From assembly GCA_964490435.1 (NCBI GenBank), contig CAZBCF010000002.1:1-64000 (forward strand): DNA of 64,000 bases. The letters run 5' to 3'. Below the pieces are notes generated by a model. The model ran no database searches, had not been told where the DNA came from, and saw only the letters and a list, made by a program, of their open reading frames with translations. Source of the stretch: IMCC26077 sp964490435 (GTDB lineage: Bacteria > Actinomycetota > Actinomycetes > Nanopelagicales > Nanopelagicaceae). Each line of letters begins with the position of its first letter. Position 1 is the stretch's first letter. Positions 50,443 through 58,631 of this stretch are shown here, in pieces. Position numbers and translations under genes: made by a program.

Positions 50443-51210
50443 ATGTCAAATGCTGTCGCACTAACCGAAGGCCAATTTAACTGGATCTACAACACCCTCT
50501 CATTTGGCCTCATCAGCATGATCGCATGCACCGTGTACACCTTGGTCTCCCAGCCACGGGTACTCCCTAAGTACCGCAAGGCGCTCGTGCTCTCCTCGAT
50601 GGTCACCTTCATTGCTGGTTACCACTACTGGAGAATCTTCAACTCCTTCCACGAGGCTGCTGGCGATGGATTCAGCATCACCATCAAAGGCTCCAACAAT
50701 GCCTTCAACGAGGCATACCGTTACGTGGACTGGATTCTGACCGTACCTCTACTTCTCGTCGAAGCAATCGCTGTCTTGGCGCTCGCCAAAGAGGTCGCTG
50801 CTTCACTCACCACCCGCCTTGTCATCGCCTCTGCATTGATGATCGGCCTTGGGTATCCAGGTGAGATTGCTGCTGAGAACAATCCAAAGATTATGTGGGG
50901 CGTTCTTTCAACAATCCCATTCATTTATATCCTCTACGTACTCTTCCGCGAACTTGGCGCATCACTCGAGCGTCAACCAGCGGGTGTAGCCGCGACCGTT
51001 GGTCGACTACGGTTACTCCTCATCGGTACATGGGGCGTTTACCCAATTTCCTACCTATTCCCAATCTTGGGAATCGAAGGAACCGATGCATTCGTCTGGC
51101 GCCAGACTGGCTACACGATTGCGGATATCTTGGCAAAGTGCGTCTTCGGACTCACGATCTACAAGATCGCTCGCATGAAGTCAGCGGCAGAAGGAATGAA
51201 GGAAGATTAA
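50443..51210 (+). CDS. actinorhodopsin, light-driven proton pump
   Basis: A 255-residue seven-helix microbial rhodopsin of the actinorhodopsin group. The retinal Schiff-base lysine is K232 (IADILAKCVFGL). Counterion D96 and proton-donor E107 lie in RYVDWILTVPLLLVE, H61 matches the proteorhodopsin His75 that pairs with the counterion, and D228 is the second counterion. This D-T-E set marks an outward proton pump. L104 at the tuning position predicts green absorption. No retinal or carotenoid gene is in the window. GGAAGG precedes the ATG, and a strong terminator follows, so the gene is probably monocistronic. Confidence 0.96.
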   Translation: MSNAVALTEGQFNWIYNTLSFGLISMIACTVYTLVSQPRVLPKYRKALVLSSMVTFIAGYHYWRIFNSFHEAAGDGFSITIKGSNNAFNEAYRYVDWILTVPLLLVEAIAVLALAKEVAASLTTRLVIASALMIGLGYPGEIAAENNPKIMWGVLSTIPFIYILYVLFRELGASLERQPAGVAATVGRLRLLLIGTWGVYPISYLFPILGIEGTDAFVWRQTGYTIADILAKCVFGLTIYKIARMKSAAEGMKED

Positions 51211-51246
51211 TATCTTCTAAACATTCAACTAGTTTCACGCTAGTAG

Positions 51247-51279
51247 AGAACCGGGTGGGAAATCCACCCGGTTCTTTTT
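51247..51279 (+). terminator. intrinsic terminator of the rhodopsin gene
   Basis: A perfect 12-bp stem AGAACCGGGTGG/CCACCCGGTTCT with a 5-base loop (GAAAT) is followed by TTTTTA, 37 bases after the rhodopsin stop codon. This is one of the strongest rho-independent terminators in the window and closes a single-gene transcription unit. Confidence 0.93.
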
Positions 51280-51355
51280 ATTGATCTTTCCTTCTTTTAC
51301 TGCTTTTACTTCGTTTCATTTTTATCTCATTGTGAATTGACTATAGAATCCCAAC

Positions 51356-52069
51356 ATGGCAAAGCGATTGCTCTTCATTGAACATGATCATGTGAGTCCT
51401 ACTGGGCCACTAGGTGAACGATTCTCCGATCATGGCTACGAGATTTCCCGCATCGCCGTCGTGCCCGAATCACGTTTCAACGAACCGAATGTCTCAATTA
51501 ATTGGCCCAACTTCACCGAATACGAAATTATTGTTCCGCTCGGCTCACCATGGGGAGTCTGGGAGGACGATCGAATCGGCAATTGGCTCCACCCAGAGTT
51601 GGCTCGCGCACGTGAAGCGCACGCTGCCGGCGTTGCCATCATGGGAGTTTGTTTTGGTGGGCAATTGATGGCGCGAGCGCTCGGCGGCAGCGTCGAGCGA
51701 GCCACGCGAGCTGAAGTCGGTTGGTTAGAAATTCAGAGTGACTCGACAAATATCCCACCTGGTCCATGGTTTCAGTATCACTGGGACCGCTGGTACACCC
51801 CGCCTGGTGCAATCGAGTTAGCCCGCACTGATGTCGGTCCACAAGCATTCATCTTGGGGCGCACGTTGGCGCTCCAATTTCATCCCGAAATAAACCTCGA
51901 AATTCTCGACCTGTGGCTTGCGATGGAGGGTGGGTGCGCAGAGGTTGAGAGCGTGGGCATTGAACCTGAAGTGCTTCGGCAGCAGACTAAAGCGATCGAA
52001 GCACAGGCTCGCATTCGAACTCATGCCCTGGTTGATTATTTCTTACGCGATGTTGCTACAGCGGAGTGA
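51356..52069 (+). CDS. class I glutamine amidotransferase-like protein
   Basis: A 237-residue stand-alone class I amidotransferase domain with a complete triad: C99 in GVCFGGQLMARALGG, H176 and E178 in ALQFHPEI. The fold resembles GMP-synthase-type GATases and the gamma-glutamyl hydrolases of amine catabolism. It lies next to a glutamine-synthetase-like gene, an aldehyde dehydrogenase, an SDR and an amino acid permease. Removal of the gamma-glutamyl group at the end of such a pathway is therefore a reasonable guess. No partner synthase domain is adjacent. It converges on the SDR gene with a 14-base overlap. Confidence 0.78.
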   Translation: MAKRLLFIEHDHVSPTGPLGERFSDHGYEISRIAVVPESRFNEPNVSINWPNFTEYEIIVPLGSPWGVWEDDRIGNWLHPELARAREAHAAGVAIMGVCFGGQLMARALGGSVERATRAEVGWLEIQSDSTNIPPGPWFQYHWDRWYTPPGAIELARTDVGPQAFILGRTLALQFHPEINLEILDLWLAMEGGCAEVESVGIEPEVLRQQTKAIEAQARIRTHALVDYFLRDVATAE

Positions 52070-52823
52070 CGTAAGCCCCCGAGATCCCACCATCGACAAG
52101 GAAGTTAGATGCGGTGATGAAAGATGAATCATCGCTTGCAAGGAATGCCACTGCAGCAGCAATTTCTGATGCATCAGCGAATCGACCCATCGGAATATGG
52201 ATCAAGCGACGTGCAGCTCGCTCTTTATCTTTCGCAAAAAGCTCCTGAAGCAGCGGAGTATTCACAGGCCCCGGTGAGAGCGCATTGACTCGAATCCCCT
52301 CACGTGCAAATTGGACGCCAAGCTCGCGACTCATTGATAACACGCCGCCTTTTGATGCGGTGTAAGAGATTTGCGATGTAGCAGCGCCCATAGTCGCCAC
52401 AAATGATGCGGTATTGATAATCGAACCCTTGCCTGCCTTTTGCATGTACGGCAGAACTTCTTTGCAACAGAGGTAAACACTTGTGAGGTTGACCTCTTGT
52501 ACTCGACGCCACGCCTCGATTCCAGTTGTGAGGATCGAATCATCATCAGGAGGTGAAATACCAGCGTTGTTAAATGCGATATCAATTCGCCCGTACGTAT
52601 CGAATGCAACTTTGTACATATTCGCCACATCGACCTGACTGGTGACATCCGCTTGCACGAAGATGCCGCCAACTTCATCTGCGATTGCTTTACCGCTCTC
52701 GGGATTGGTATCGACGACAACCACTTTTGCACCCTCTGCTGCGAGGCGTTGTGCTGTTGCTTTGCCGATACCACTGCCAGCACCGGTTATTACCGCTACT
52801 CGATTCTCTAACCGCTTGCTCAT
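52056..52823 (-). CDS. short-chain dehydrogenase/reductase
   Basis: A 255-residue classical SDR. The cofactor motif is TGAGSGIGKATA, followed by VVVDTNPES (the acidic residue suggests NAD preference), NNAGISPP, the catalytic serine region IINTASFVATMG, Y-x-x-x-K in YTASKGG, and LSPGPVNTPL. It is related to 3-oxoacyl reductase-like SDRs. The gene is 20 bases downstream of an aldehyde dehydrogenase and belongs to the glutamine-synthetase-like/ALDH/SDR row. It probably oxidises an alcohol intermediate of amine breakdown; that role is inferred from context. Confidence 0.85.
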   Translation of the reverse strand: MSKRLENRVAVITGAGSGIGKATAQRLAAEGAKVVVVDTNPESGKAIADEVGGIFVQADVTSQVDVANMYKVAFDTYGRIDIAFNNAGISPPDDDSILTTGIEAWRRVQEVNLTSVYLCCKEVLPYMQKAGKGSIINTASFVATMGAATSQISYTASKGGVLSMSRELGVQFAREGIRVNALSPGPVNTPLLQELFAKDKERAARRLIHIPMGRFADASEIAAAVAFLASDDSSFITASNFLVDGGISGAYVTPL

Positions 52824-52843
52824 CGTGTTGTGCTCCCGATCTC

Positions 52844-54199
52844 TTATTCCGCTGTATTGATGAAGACGTTCTTGACTTCAGTGAAAGCATCCAATGCATC
52901 TGGACCAAGTTCGCGCCCTAAACCAGAACGCTTAAATCCACCAAATGGCGTCCAGAACCGAACCGAGGAATTGGTATTGATAGATAAGACGCCAACATCG
53001 ACGGCACGCGCTACGCGAAGGGCCCGGCCAATGTTCTGAGACCAGATTGATCCCGATAATCCATATTCAGTGTCGTTGGCTTTTGCTATCGCATCAGCCT
53101 CATCCTCGAATGGGAGCACCGAGACGACTGGACCGAAGACCTCTTCACGCCATGAACGTGCACTCGCATTTTTAGGAAGTAGCACGGTTGGTGCCATCCA
53201 AAAACCTTTACCCGTCGGCGCAGAGCCAGTGAAGGCAATCGGTTCGTCTAGATAACTTTGAACACTCTCTAATTGCTTCCTAGATATCAAAGGTCCCATC
53301 TCAGAGCTCTCGAGATTCGGATCTTCGACGCGCACGTTTCGTACTGCACGCTCGAAAAGTTCCATGAACTTATCGAATGCTGTTCTTTGAACGAGAATAC
53401 GAGTGCGTGCGCAACAATCTTGCCCAGCGTTATCAAAGACTGCATAGGGAGCAGCAGCCGCTGCTTTCTCGAGATCGCTATCAGCGAAAATGATGTTCGC
53501 GTTCTTGCCGCCAAGTTCTAAAGTCACGCGTTTGATCTGTTCGGCACAGCCGGCCATGATCTGCTGACCGACTGCGGTTGAACCTGTGAAGACGATTTTG
53601 CGCACGAGTGGGTGGGTGACAAACCTGTTGCCGACGATGCTGCCCTTTCCAGGTAGAACCTGGAAGACATCAGCAGGAATCCCAGAATTATGGGCAATCT
53701 CAGCTAATTTCATTGCAGTCAATGGCGTATATTCGGCCGGCTTGAGCACGACTGTGTTGCCTGCTGCAAGAGCTGGCGCAAAGCCCCAGCCAGCGATTGG
53801 CATCGGAAAATTCCACGGGACGATAATGCCAACTACACCTAGGGGTTCCTTGAAGGTTACATCGATGCCATTTGGCACCGGTATCTGTTTGCCAAAAAGT
53901 CGTTCTGGTGCGGCGGAATAGTAATTCACCGTATTGACTACATTGCCAACTTCCCAAATGGCGTTACCGCGTGTGTGACCAGAATTTTTGATTTCTAAAT
54001 CGGCAAGCTCATTCTTGTGCGCTTCGATATTTCGTGCGAAGTTACGAAGTATTTCAGCACGCTCGCCGGGAGCAAGAGCTCGCCATTGTGGGAATGCCGC
54101 ATGCGCCCGCGCAATTGCATCGTCAGTCTCCGCTAGCGAGAAAAGTTCGACGGTTGTGACGACAGATTCATCAGAAGGATTGATGACTTGATAGTCCAA
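52844..54199 (-). CDS. aldehyde dehydrogenase of amine catabolism locus
   Basis: A 451-residue NAD(P)-dependent aldehyde dehydrogenase from TTG 54199, placed just after the glutamine-synthetase-like stop with GAGAGG eight bases upstream; a longer frame to 54235 would overlap that gene. Motifs: GIIVPWNFPMPIAGWGFAPALAAGNTVVLKPAEYTP, LELGGKNANIIFADSDL, the nucleophile in NAGQDCCARTR, and PFGGFKRSGLGRELGPDAL. Similarity and context fit oxidation of a gamma-glutamylated aminoaldehyde (PuuC-like role), but the substrate is not shown by sequence. Confidence 0.87.
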   Translation of the reverse strand: MDYQVINPSDESVVTTVELFSLAETDDAIARAHAAFPQWRALAPGERAEILRNFARNIEAHKNELADLEIKNSGHTRGNAIWEVGNVVNTVNYYSAAPERLFGKQIPVPNGIDVTFKEPLGVVGIIVPWNFPMPIAGWGFAPALAAGNTVVLKPAEYTPLTAMKLAEIAHNSGIPADVFQVLPGKGSIVGNRFVTHPLVRKIVFTGSTAVGQQIMAGCAEQIKRVTLELGGKNANIIFADSDLEKAAAAAPYAVFDNAGQDCCARTRILVQRTAFDKFMELFERAVRNVRVEDPNLESSEMGPLISRKQLESVQSYLDEPIAFTGSAPTGKGFWMAPTVLLPKNASARSWREEVFGPVVSVLPFEDEADAIAKANDTEYGLSGSIWSQNIGRALRVARAVDVGVLSINTNSSVRFWTPFGGFKRSGLGRELGPDALDAFTEVKNVFINTAE

Positions 54200-54201
54200 G
54201 A

Positions 54202-55560
54202 TTAGAACCTCTCGAAGTTTCGGAAACGCTCCCAATCAGTCACTGACCGATTGAATGCTGCAAGTTCTACTCTAGCCATGTTTGCATAGTGATCTTGCAC
54301 CTGCGCTCCGAAAACGTCACGAATCCATGAGGACTCACTCCATAGAGTCAGGGCTTCTTGCATAGTGCTCGGCACACGAAGGGAATCAGAGGTATATGCA
54401 TTACCTTCAAAAGCTGGTTCGAGTTTCAACTTCTTCGAGATTCCATCGAGACCAGCAGCCATGATTCCGGCAATGGCTAGATAAGGATTGACATCCCCAC
54501 CCGGAATTCGATTCTCTAACCGCAGGCTTGGACCATGCCCTACCAAGCGGAACGCACAGGTTCGATTATCCCGACCCCACCTGATGGCAGTCGGTGCGAA
54601 GGAACCCTCGACGAAACGCTTATAAGAATTGATATTTGGTGCGAACATCAGAGTTAACTCGCGCGCGTGTGCAAGTTGTCCGGCGATAAATGATCGTCCT
54701 AAATCACTCAATCCATGCACGGAGTCGCTCTCGTCGCACATCACCAATTCATCGCTCAAGCCACGAAATGAGACATGCATATGGGAGGAGGAGCCTTCGC
54801 GCTCGTTGAACTTTGCCATAAAGGTGATTGACTGCCCGAATTGCGCGGCGATTTCTTTCGCACCATTCTTATATACAGAGTGGTTATCACATGAGGTAAG
54901 CGCATCAGAATATTTGAAAGCAATCTCGTGCTGCCCATAATTGCACTCACCCTTAGCAGACTCGACAGTCATGCCTGCGCCAGCCATCCCGAGTCGTATT
55001 GCGCGCAAAATAGGTTCGACTCGAGCGCCGCCTAGGATCGAATAATCGACGTTATAAAGGTTTGACGGAGTGAGATCGCGGTAGCCCTTTTTCCACGCGT
55101 CTTCGTAAGAATCATTGAAAAGGATGAACTCCAATTCGGTGCCCACCAGCGCTTTCATCCCAGCCTTATTGAGCAATTCCACTTGCTTTCGCAAAATCTG
55201 CCGCGGTGAAGCCACGACGTCTTTCCCGTCAAGCCAAAGGACATCGCACAGTACGAGGGCAGCTCCCTCTTGCCAAGGTATCCGGCGCAAGGTTGCTAGA
55301 TCTGGGTGTAGCGCGAAGTCTGCATATCCGGCATCCCACGATGACATCTCGTAACCAGAGACAGTATTCATGTCGACATCGACTGCTAGCAGATAGTTGC
55401 ACCCTTCGGTGCCATGGTGGAGAACCTCATCGATGAAATAAGAACCATGAATACGCTTGCCAACCAACCGTCCCTGCATATCGGTCATCGCTACGACGAC
55501 TGTGTCAATCGAACCCGAAGCGACCCCGGCGCGAAGTTCTTCGACAGATAGAGCGGCCAT
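54202..55560 (-). CDS. glutamine synthetase-like gamma-glutamylamine synthetase
   Basis: A 452-residue member of the glutamine synthetase superfamily, of the GlnA3/GlnA4/PuuA-like branch that attaches glutamate to an amine instead of ammonia. Visible: VVVAMTDMQGRLVGKR, metal-site GTELEFILF, CNYGQHEIAFKYSDAL, the SSSHMHVSF segment, NSYKRFVEGSFAPTAIRWGRDNRTCAFRLVG and RLENRIPGGDVNPYLAIAGIMAAGL. Housekeeping GlnA features such as the adenylylation NLYDLP motif are absent. It heads a row with aldehyde dehydrogenase and SDR. A terminator separates it from the permease gene. Likely role: activation of a polyamine, ethanolamine or similar amine. Confidence 0.85.
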   Translation of the reverse strand: MAALSVEELRAGVASGSIDTVVVAMTDMQGRLVGKRIHGSYFIDEVLHHGTEGCNYLLAVDVDMNTVSGYEMSSWDAGYADFALHPDLATLRRIPWQEGAALVLCDVLWLDGKDVVASPRQILRKQVELLNKAGMKALVGTELEFILFNDSYEDAWKKGYRDLTPSNLYNVDYSILGGARVEPILRAIRLGMAGAGMTVESAKGECNYGQHEIAFKYSDALTSCDNHSVYKNGAKEIAAQFGQSITFMAKFNEREGSSSHMHVSFRGLSDELVMCDESDSVHGLSDLGRSFIAGQLAHARELTLMFAPNINSYKRFVEGSFAPTAIRWGRDNRTCAFRLVGHGPSLRLENRIPGGDVNPYLAIAGIMAAGLDGISKKLKLEPAFEGNAYTSDSLRVPSTMQEALTLWSESSWIRDVFGAQVQDHYANMARVELAAFNRSVTDWERFRNFERF

Positions 55561-55585
55561 GGCGTAAGTATTCCATGACGAGAAT

Positions 55586-55617
55586 ACAAAAGAAACCCCG
55601 CCATTTTCATGACGGGG
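55586..55617 (-). terminator. intrinsic terminator after the permease gene
   Basis: On the minus strand CCCCGTCAT-GAAA-ATGGCGGGG forms a 9-bp stem (one U-G pair) closed by a GAAA tetraloop, followed by TTTCTTTTG. It sits 21 bases after the permease stop and about 25 bases before the glutamine-synthetase-like start. Transcription of the latter must restart very close to its ATG or read through. Confidence 0.88.
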
Positions 55618-55638
55618 CTCTTTAAGAGATGCGCAACT

Positions 55639-57180
55639 TTATAGAGTTGATTTTGGACCAGTGAACCATTTCTTGACCGAAAGGTGCCACCAAATCCAAA
55701 GCAGAATCAATGAACCACCCGTCACTATCGGCGCGTAGTTCACCGCAGTCCAAGTGAAGTCCTTGTTTCCAGGAGTGCCTGCTGGAGCGAATGGCAAGAT
55801 GAAGTAAACAGAGATGATTGCAATCTCTGCTACCGCAATAGTGCACATCCATTTGTACTTGCTACCTAATGTCCACTCTCCCGCCTTGAAGCTATCGCCA
55901 GCTTTTAGCCGAAGATAAATCGGAATCAGGAAGGCGAGGTAGAGGCTGATGACGCACACTGAAACGACAGCGTAGAAGGCAGTCGGTGCTCCAGTTGGAC
56001 TCTTCCATAGCGCAGGAAGGGTGAGGATCACTCCAAGAAGTGATGAGATCAGAACTGCATTCTTTGGCGTGCCATTGTTTGTGACTTTGCGCCAAGTCTT
56101 GTGTCCTGGAACCGCGCCATCACGCGAGAAGGCAAAGACCATGCGTGAGCATGAAGTCAAGCAAGCAGTAACACAGAAGAGTTGGCCAGCAGTCGTGATA
56201 ATCATGACCAACTTGAAGGCTGCGCCACCACCAAGTGCCGTGTAAAGCAACATGATGATTGATCCGCCACCGAATGGGTTTACCTTCGGATCAAAAGATG
56301 AGATTGCATCTACATTCGTTGCTGCAAAAAGGAAGGCTAACAAGAGGATATATCCACCCACTGCTGAGTAGAAGATCGATTGCCAGATTCCGCGTGCAGC
56401 AGACATGTGCGCACCTTTTGTCTCTTCAGACAAGTGTGCTGATGCATCAAAGCCGGTGATGGTGTACTGCGTTAACAAGAAGCCAAGCGGTAGGACATAG
56501 AACCAGTAATTGCTAAATCCTGATTGGTTAATTTGGGTCGTGAAAACCCAATCCACGGATTGATGCTTCTCGGGAACAAAGATCAGGATTCCCACGACGA
56601 CTGCCGCGCCAATCACGTGCCACCAAACCGAGATGTTGTTGACTAACGCGAGTAATTGGCTCGAGAAGATATTAATGAGCGTGACTATCGCAATGATTAT
56701 GACGAAGAGTGCGAACTGTTGCTTGATGTAATCGCCACCCATGAAACTCGTTCCATAATCTGGGAAGAAGGAGCCGAGTGCGATATTCAAGAAGCTGGCG
56801 GCACCATAACCCACTGATGCCGTGACAGAGACGAGTCCGATGAGGTTAAGCCAACCGGTATAGAAACCTGCCTTCGCTCCCCCGAGCTTTGATGCCCACC
56901 AATAGATTCCTCCTGAAGTCGGATACGCGGATGCCAATTCCGACATGCAAAAACCAATGATCAGGATGAAAAGTGAGATCAGTGGCCAGCCAATTGCAAT
57001 AGCAACTGGACCACCGTTGTTCCACGCTTGAGCGAAGGTCGTGAAACAACCCGCGAGAATGGAGATGATCGAGAACGAGATTGCGAAGTTAGAAAATGCG
57101 CTCCACGTCCTACTGAGTTCTTGCTTGTAACCAAGCGCCGCTAATCGACGTTCGTCATCAGCATGGTGCTCTATATTCAC
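55639..57180 (-). CDS. APC-family amino acid/amine permease
   Basis: A 513-residue amino acid-polyamine-organocation permease with twelve membrane helices. The N-terminal part has the family signature around ELSRTWSAFSNFAISFSIISILAGCFTTF, followed by ASAYPTSGGIYWWASKLGG (helix 3) and GFDASAHLSEETKGAHMSAARGIW in the centre. It resembles GABA/ethanolamine-type permeases of the BAT1/UGA4 branch found in actinobacteria. It lies upstream of the gamma-glutamylamine synthetase gene and is the probable uptake system for its amine. The start is divergent from the class II amidotransferase gene by 119 bases. Confidence 0.88.
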   Translation of the reverse strand: MNIEHHADDERRLAALGYKQELSRTWSAFSNFAISFSIISILAGCFTTFAQAWNNGGPVAIAIGWPLISLFILIIGFCMSELASAYPTSGGIYWWASKLGGAKAGFYTGWLNLIGLVSVTASVGYGAASFLNIALGSFFPDYGTSFMGGDYIKQQFALFVIIIAIVTLINIFSSQLLALVNNISVWWHVIGAAVVVGILIFVPEKHQSVDWVFTTQINQSGFSNYWFYVLPLGFLLTQYTITGFDASAHLSEETKGAHMSAARGIWQSIFYSAVGGYILLLAFLFAATNVDAISSFDPKVNPFGGGSIIMLLYTALGGGAAFKLVMIITTAGQLFCVTACLTSCSRMVFAFSRDGAVPGHKTWRKVTNNGTPKNAVLISSLLGVILTLPALWKSPTGAPTAFYAVVSVCVISLYLAFLIPIYLRLKAGDSFKAGEWTLGSKYKWMCTIAVAEIAIISVYFILPFAPAGTPGNKDFTWTAVNYAPIVTGGSLILLWIWWHLSVKKWFTGPKSTL

Positions 57181-57299
57181 TAACTACCCCCTATGTAGTC
57201 GACCGGCACGAAAAGAACAGATGGCTCTGGTCTCTTTGCTCGCACCAGGTACTATTACTAACGAAAAGTGTCCTCTTAAGGAGGAGGTTTTCCTATCAA

Positions 57300-58052
57300 A
57301 TGTGTCGTCTAATGGCATTCGTGTCGGGGCAAACCCGCGATTTTCCAGGCGTCGTCGGACGAGATTTTCCGGAATTCGTAAGGCTTTCCAGCTTCCACAA
57401 AGATGGCTGGGGCATCGCAATGAATAACGCACATAAGAGCCAAGTTCTAATCTCTCGGGCCCCCGAACGTGCCAGCGCAAGCGCTGTATTCGAAGAACGC
57501 ATTCACGAAATGCATGGTGACGGCGGATTACTCCACTTACGTTGGGCGACTTCAGGTCTTGAGAATTGCGACGAGAATACGCACCCGTTTGTACATGGCC
57601 AATATTCATTCATTCACAATGGAGATATCCGTCCGCGCGAGAACCTGGATCAATTCATTAGGGACGAGTTAAATGCTATTCGTAATGGTGAGACTGATAG
57701 TGAGCGGTATTTCTATCTACTTCTGACTGAGATTGATCGGCATGGGATAGTCGATGGTGTGAAATCTGCTGTCGCGCTCATTGAATCGGTCTGCACATAT
57801 TCGAGTATCAACGCAATGTTACTCACGCCCGAACACTTGATTGTTATCACAAAATTCAATCCTAATCGAATACCTGCTGGACAGCCTGAAGATTATTACG
57901 AACTTCGATACACAATTTCTCAAGACACGTTCTTGATTGCTTCAAGTGGATGGTCGCAATCAGGCTGGAAATCTCTCTCTAACGGGACTTTGCTGATCGT
58001 GAATCGTAAATCAACGCTCCGCGCTGAGGATGTCGAGCAGTATCTCTTGTAG
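57300..58052 (+). CDS. class II glutamine amidotransferase-like protein
   Basis: A 250-residue Ntn-hydrolase of the YafJ/EgtC-like group. After Met removal the N-terminal residue is C2 (MCRLMAFVSG), the catalytic nucleophile. HKDGWGIAM, LHLRWATSG and HPFVHGQYSFIHNGDI are the conserved substrate-binding motifs. The start is certain: a strong AAGGAGGAGG ribosome site lies at 57279-57288. It is divergent from the amine permease and may hydrolyse a gamma-glutamyl amide, as EgtC does in ergothioneine synthesis, though no egt genes are nearby. Its last 42 bases overlap the convergent DUF2017 gene. Confidence 0.85.
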   Translation: MCRLMAFVSGQTRDFPGVVGRDFPEFVRLSSFHKDGWGIAMNNAHKSQVLISRAPERASASAVFEERIHEMHGDGGLLHLRWATSGLENCDENTHPFVHGQYSFIHNGDIRPRENLDQFIRDELNAIRNGETDSERYFYLLLTEIDRHGIVDGVKSAVALIESVCTYSSINAMLLTPEHLIVITKFNPNRIPAGQPEDYYELRYTISQDTFLIASSGWSQSGWKSLSNGTLLIVNRKSTLRAEDVEQYLL

Positions 58053-58601
58053 CCAACCCAACCAGGCAAATAAATTAAAAATACCCTTATCAGGATTTGT
58101 CTCATCCATTGCTGCGAATCGATCCTGCGCATCTTCAGTGATGTTCAATCGAGTACCCAATGCAAGTCGCATATCGTTTAGCCCCATTAACCACATCTGC
58201 GCAACTTCTTCGGCGAGTATGAAGTGGAGTTCTTCTCTCCTATTCAAACCAGGCTCAGTGAGATCCAATGCATGATCCCCAAGATTCTCAATCAAAGCAT
58301 CTCGAATTGCGTGGGCATGTGCGCGCTTCTTTTCACGTGCACTATGTTCGGTGTACCGGCGGAACTCAGCCGCATCCTTCGCTTCCTCATAGGCATCAGG
58401 AAGTAGCCGCGCTAAAACCGGATCATCTGGTAGCGAGTCATTACCGGAGATTCCGACTACGGCCAATAGTGGGTCGGCCGGAGCATCTCCCTCGCCGAGT
58501 AATTCCAATATCTGCTCTGTCAGACTCTTGAGAATCGCGCCTTCGTAATGCGAGAACGTCGCCAAGATCTCGCCATTTCGCTTCCGTGAGAAACCACTCA
58601 T
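58011..58601 (-). CDS. DUF2017 family protein
   Basis: The 196-residue protein is of the actinobacterial DUF2017 family, normally encoded directly after clpS as here (30 bases). Recognisable segments are the N-terminal FSRKRNGEILATFSHYEGAILKSLTEQILELL, the middle DPVLARLLPDAYEEAKDAAEFRRYTEHSAREKK and the C-terminal ITEDAQDRFAAMDETNPDKGIFNLFAWLGWLQEILL. The function is unknown; constant linkage to ClpS hints at a role in adaptor-mediated proteolysis. In Mycobacterium the mec-cysO-cysM genes follow shortly after; here 7.8 kb intervene. Confidence 0.88.
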   Translation of the reverse strand: MSGFSRKRNGEILATFSHYEGAILKSLTEQILELLGEGDAPADPLLAVVGISGNDSLPDDPVLARLLPDAYEEAKDAAEFRRYTEHSAREKKRAHAHAIRDALIENLGDHALDLTEPGLNRREELHFILAEEVAQMWLMGLNDMRLALGTRLNITEDAQDRFAAMDETNPDKGIFNLFAWLGWLQEILLDILSAER

Positions 58602-58631
58602 CGCTGCACTCTTATTTGGTTTAGCGCCATG

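Noticed and set aside
57184..57609. Minus-strand frame of 141 codons upstream of the amine permease
   Set aside because: It overlaps the class II amidotransferase, which has an excellent ribosome site and all family motifs; this frame has none.
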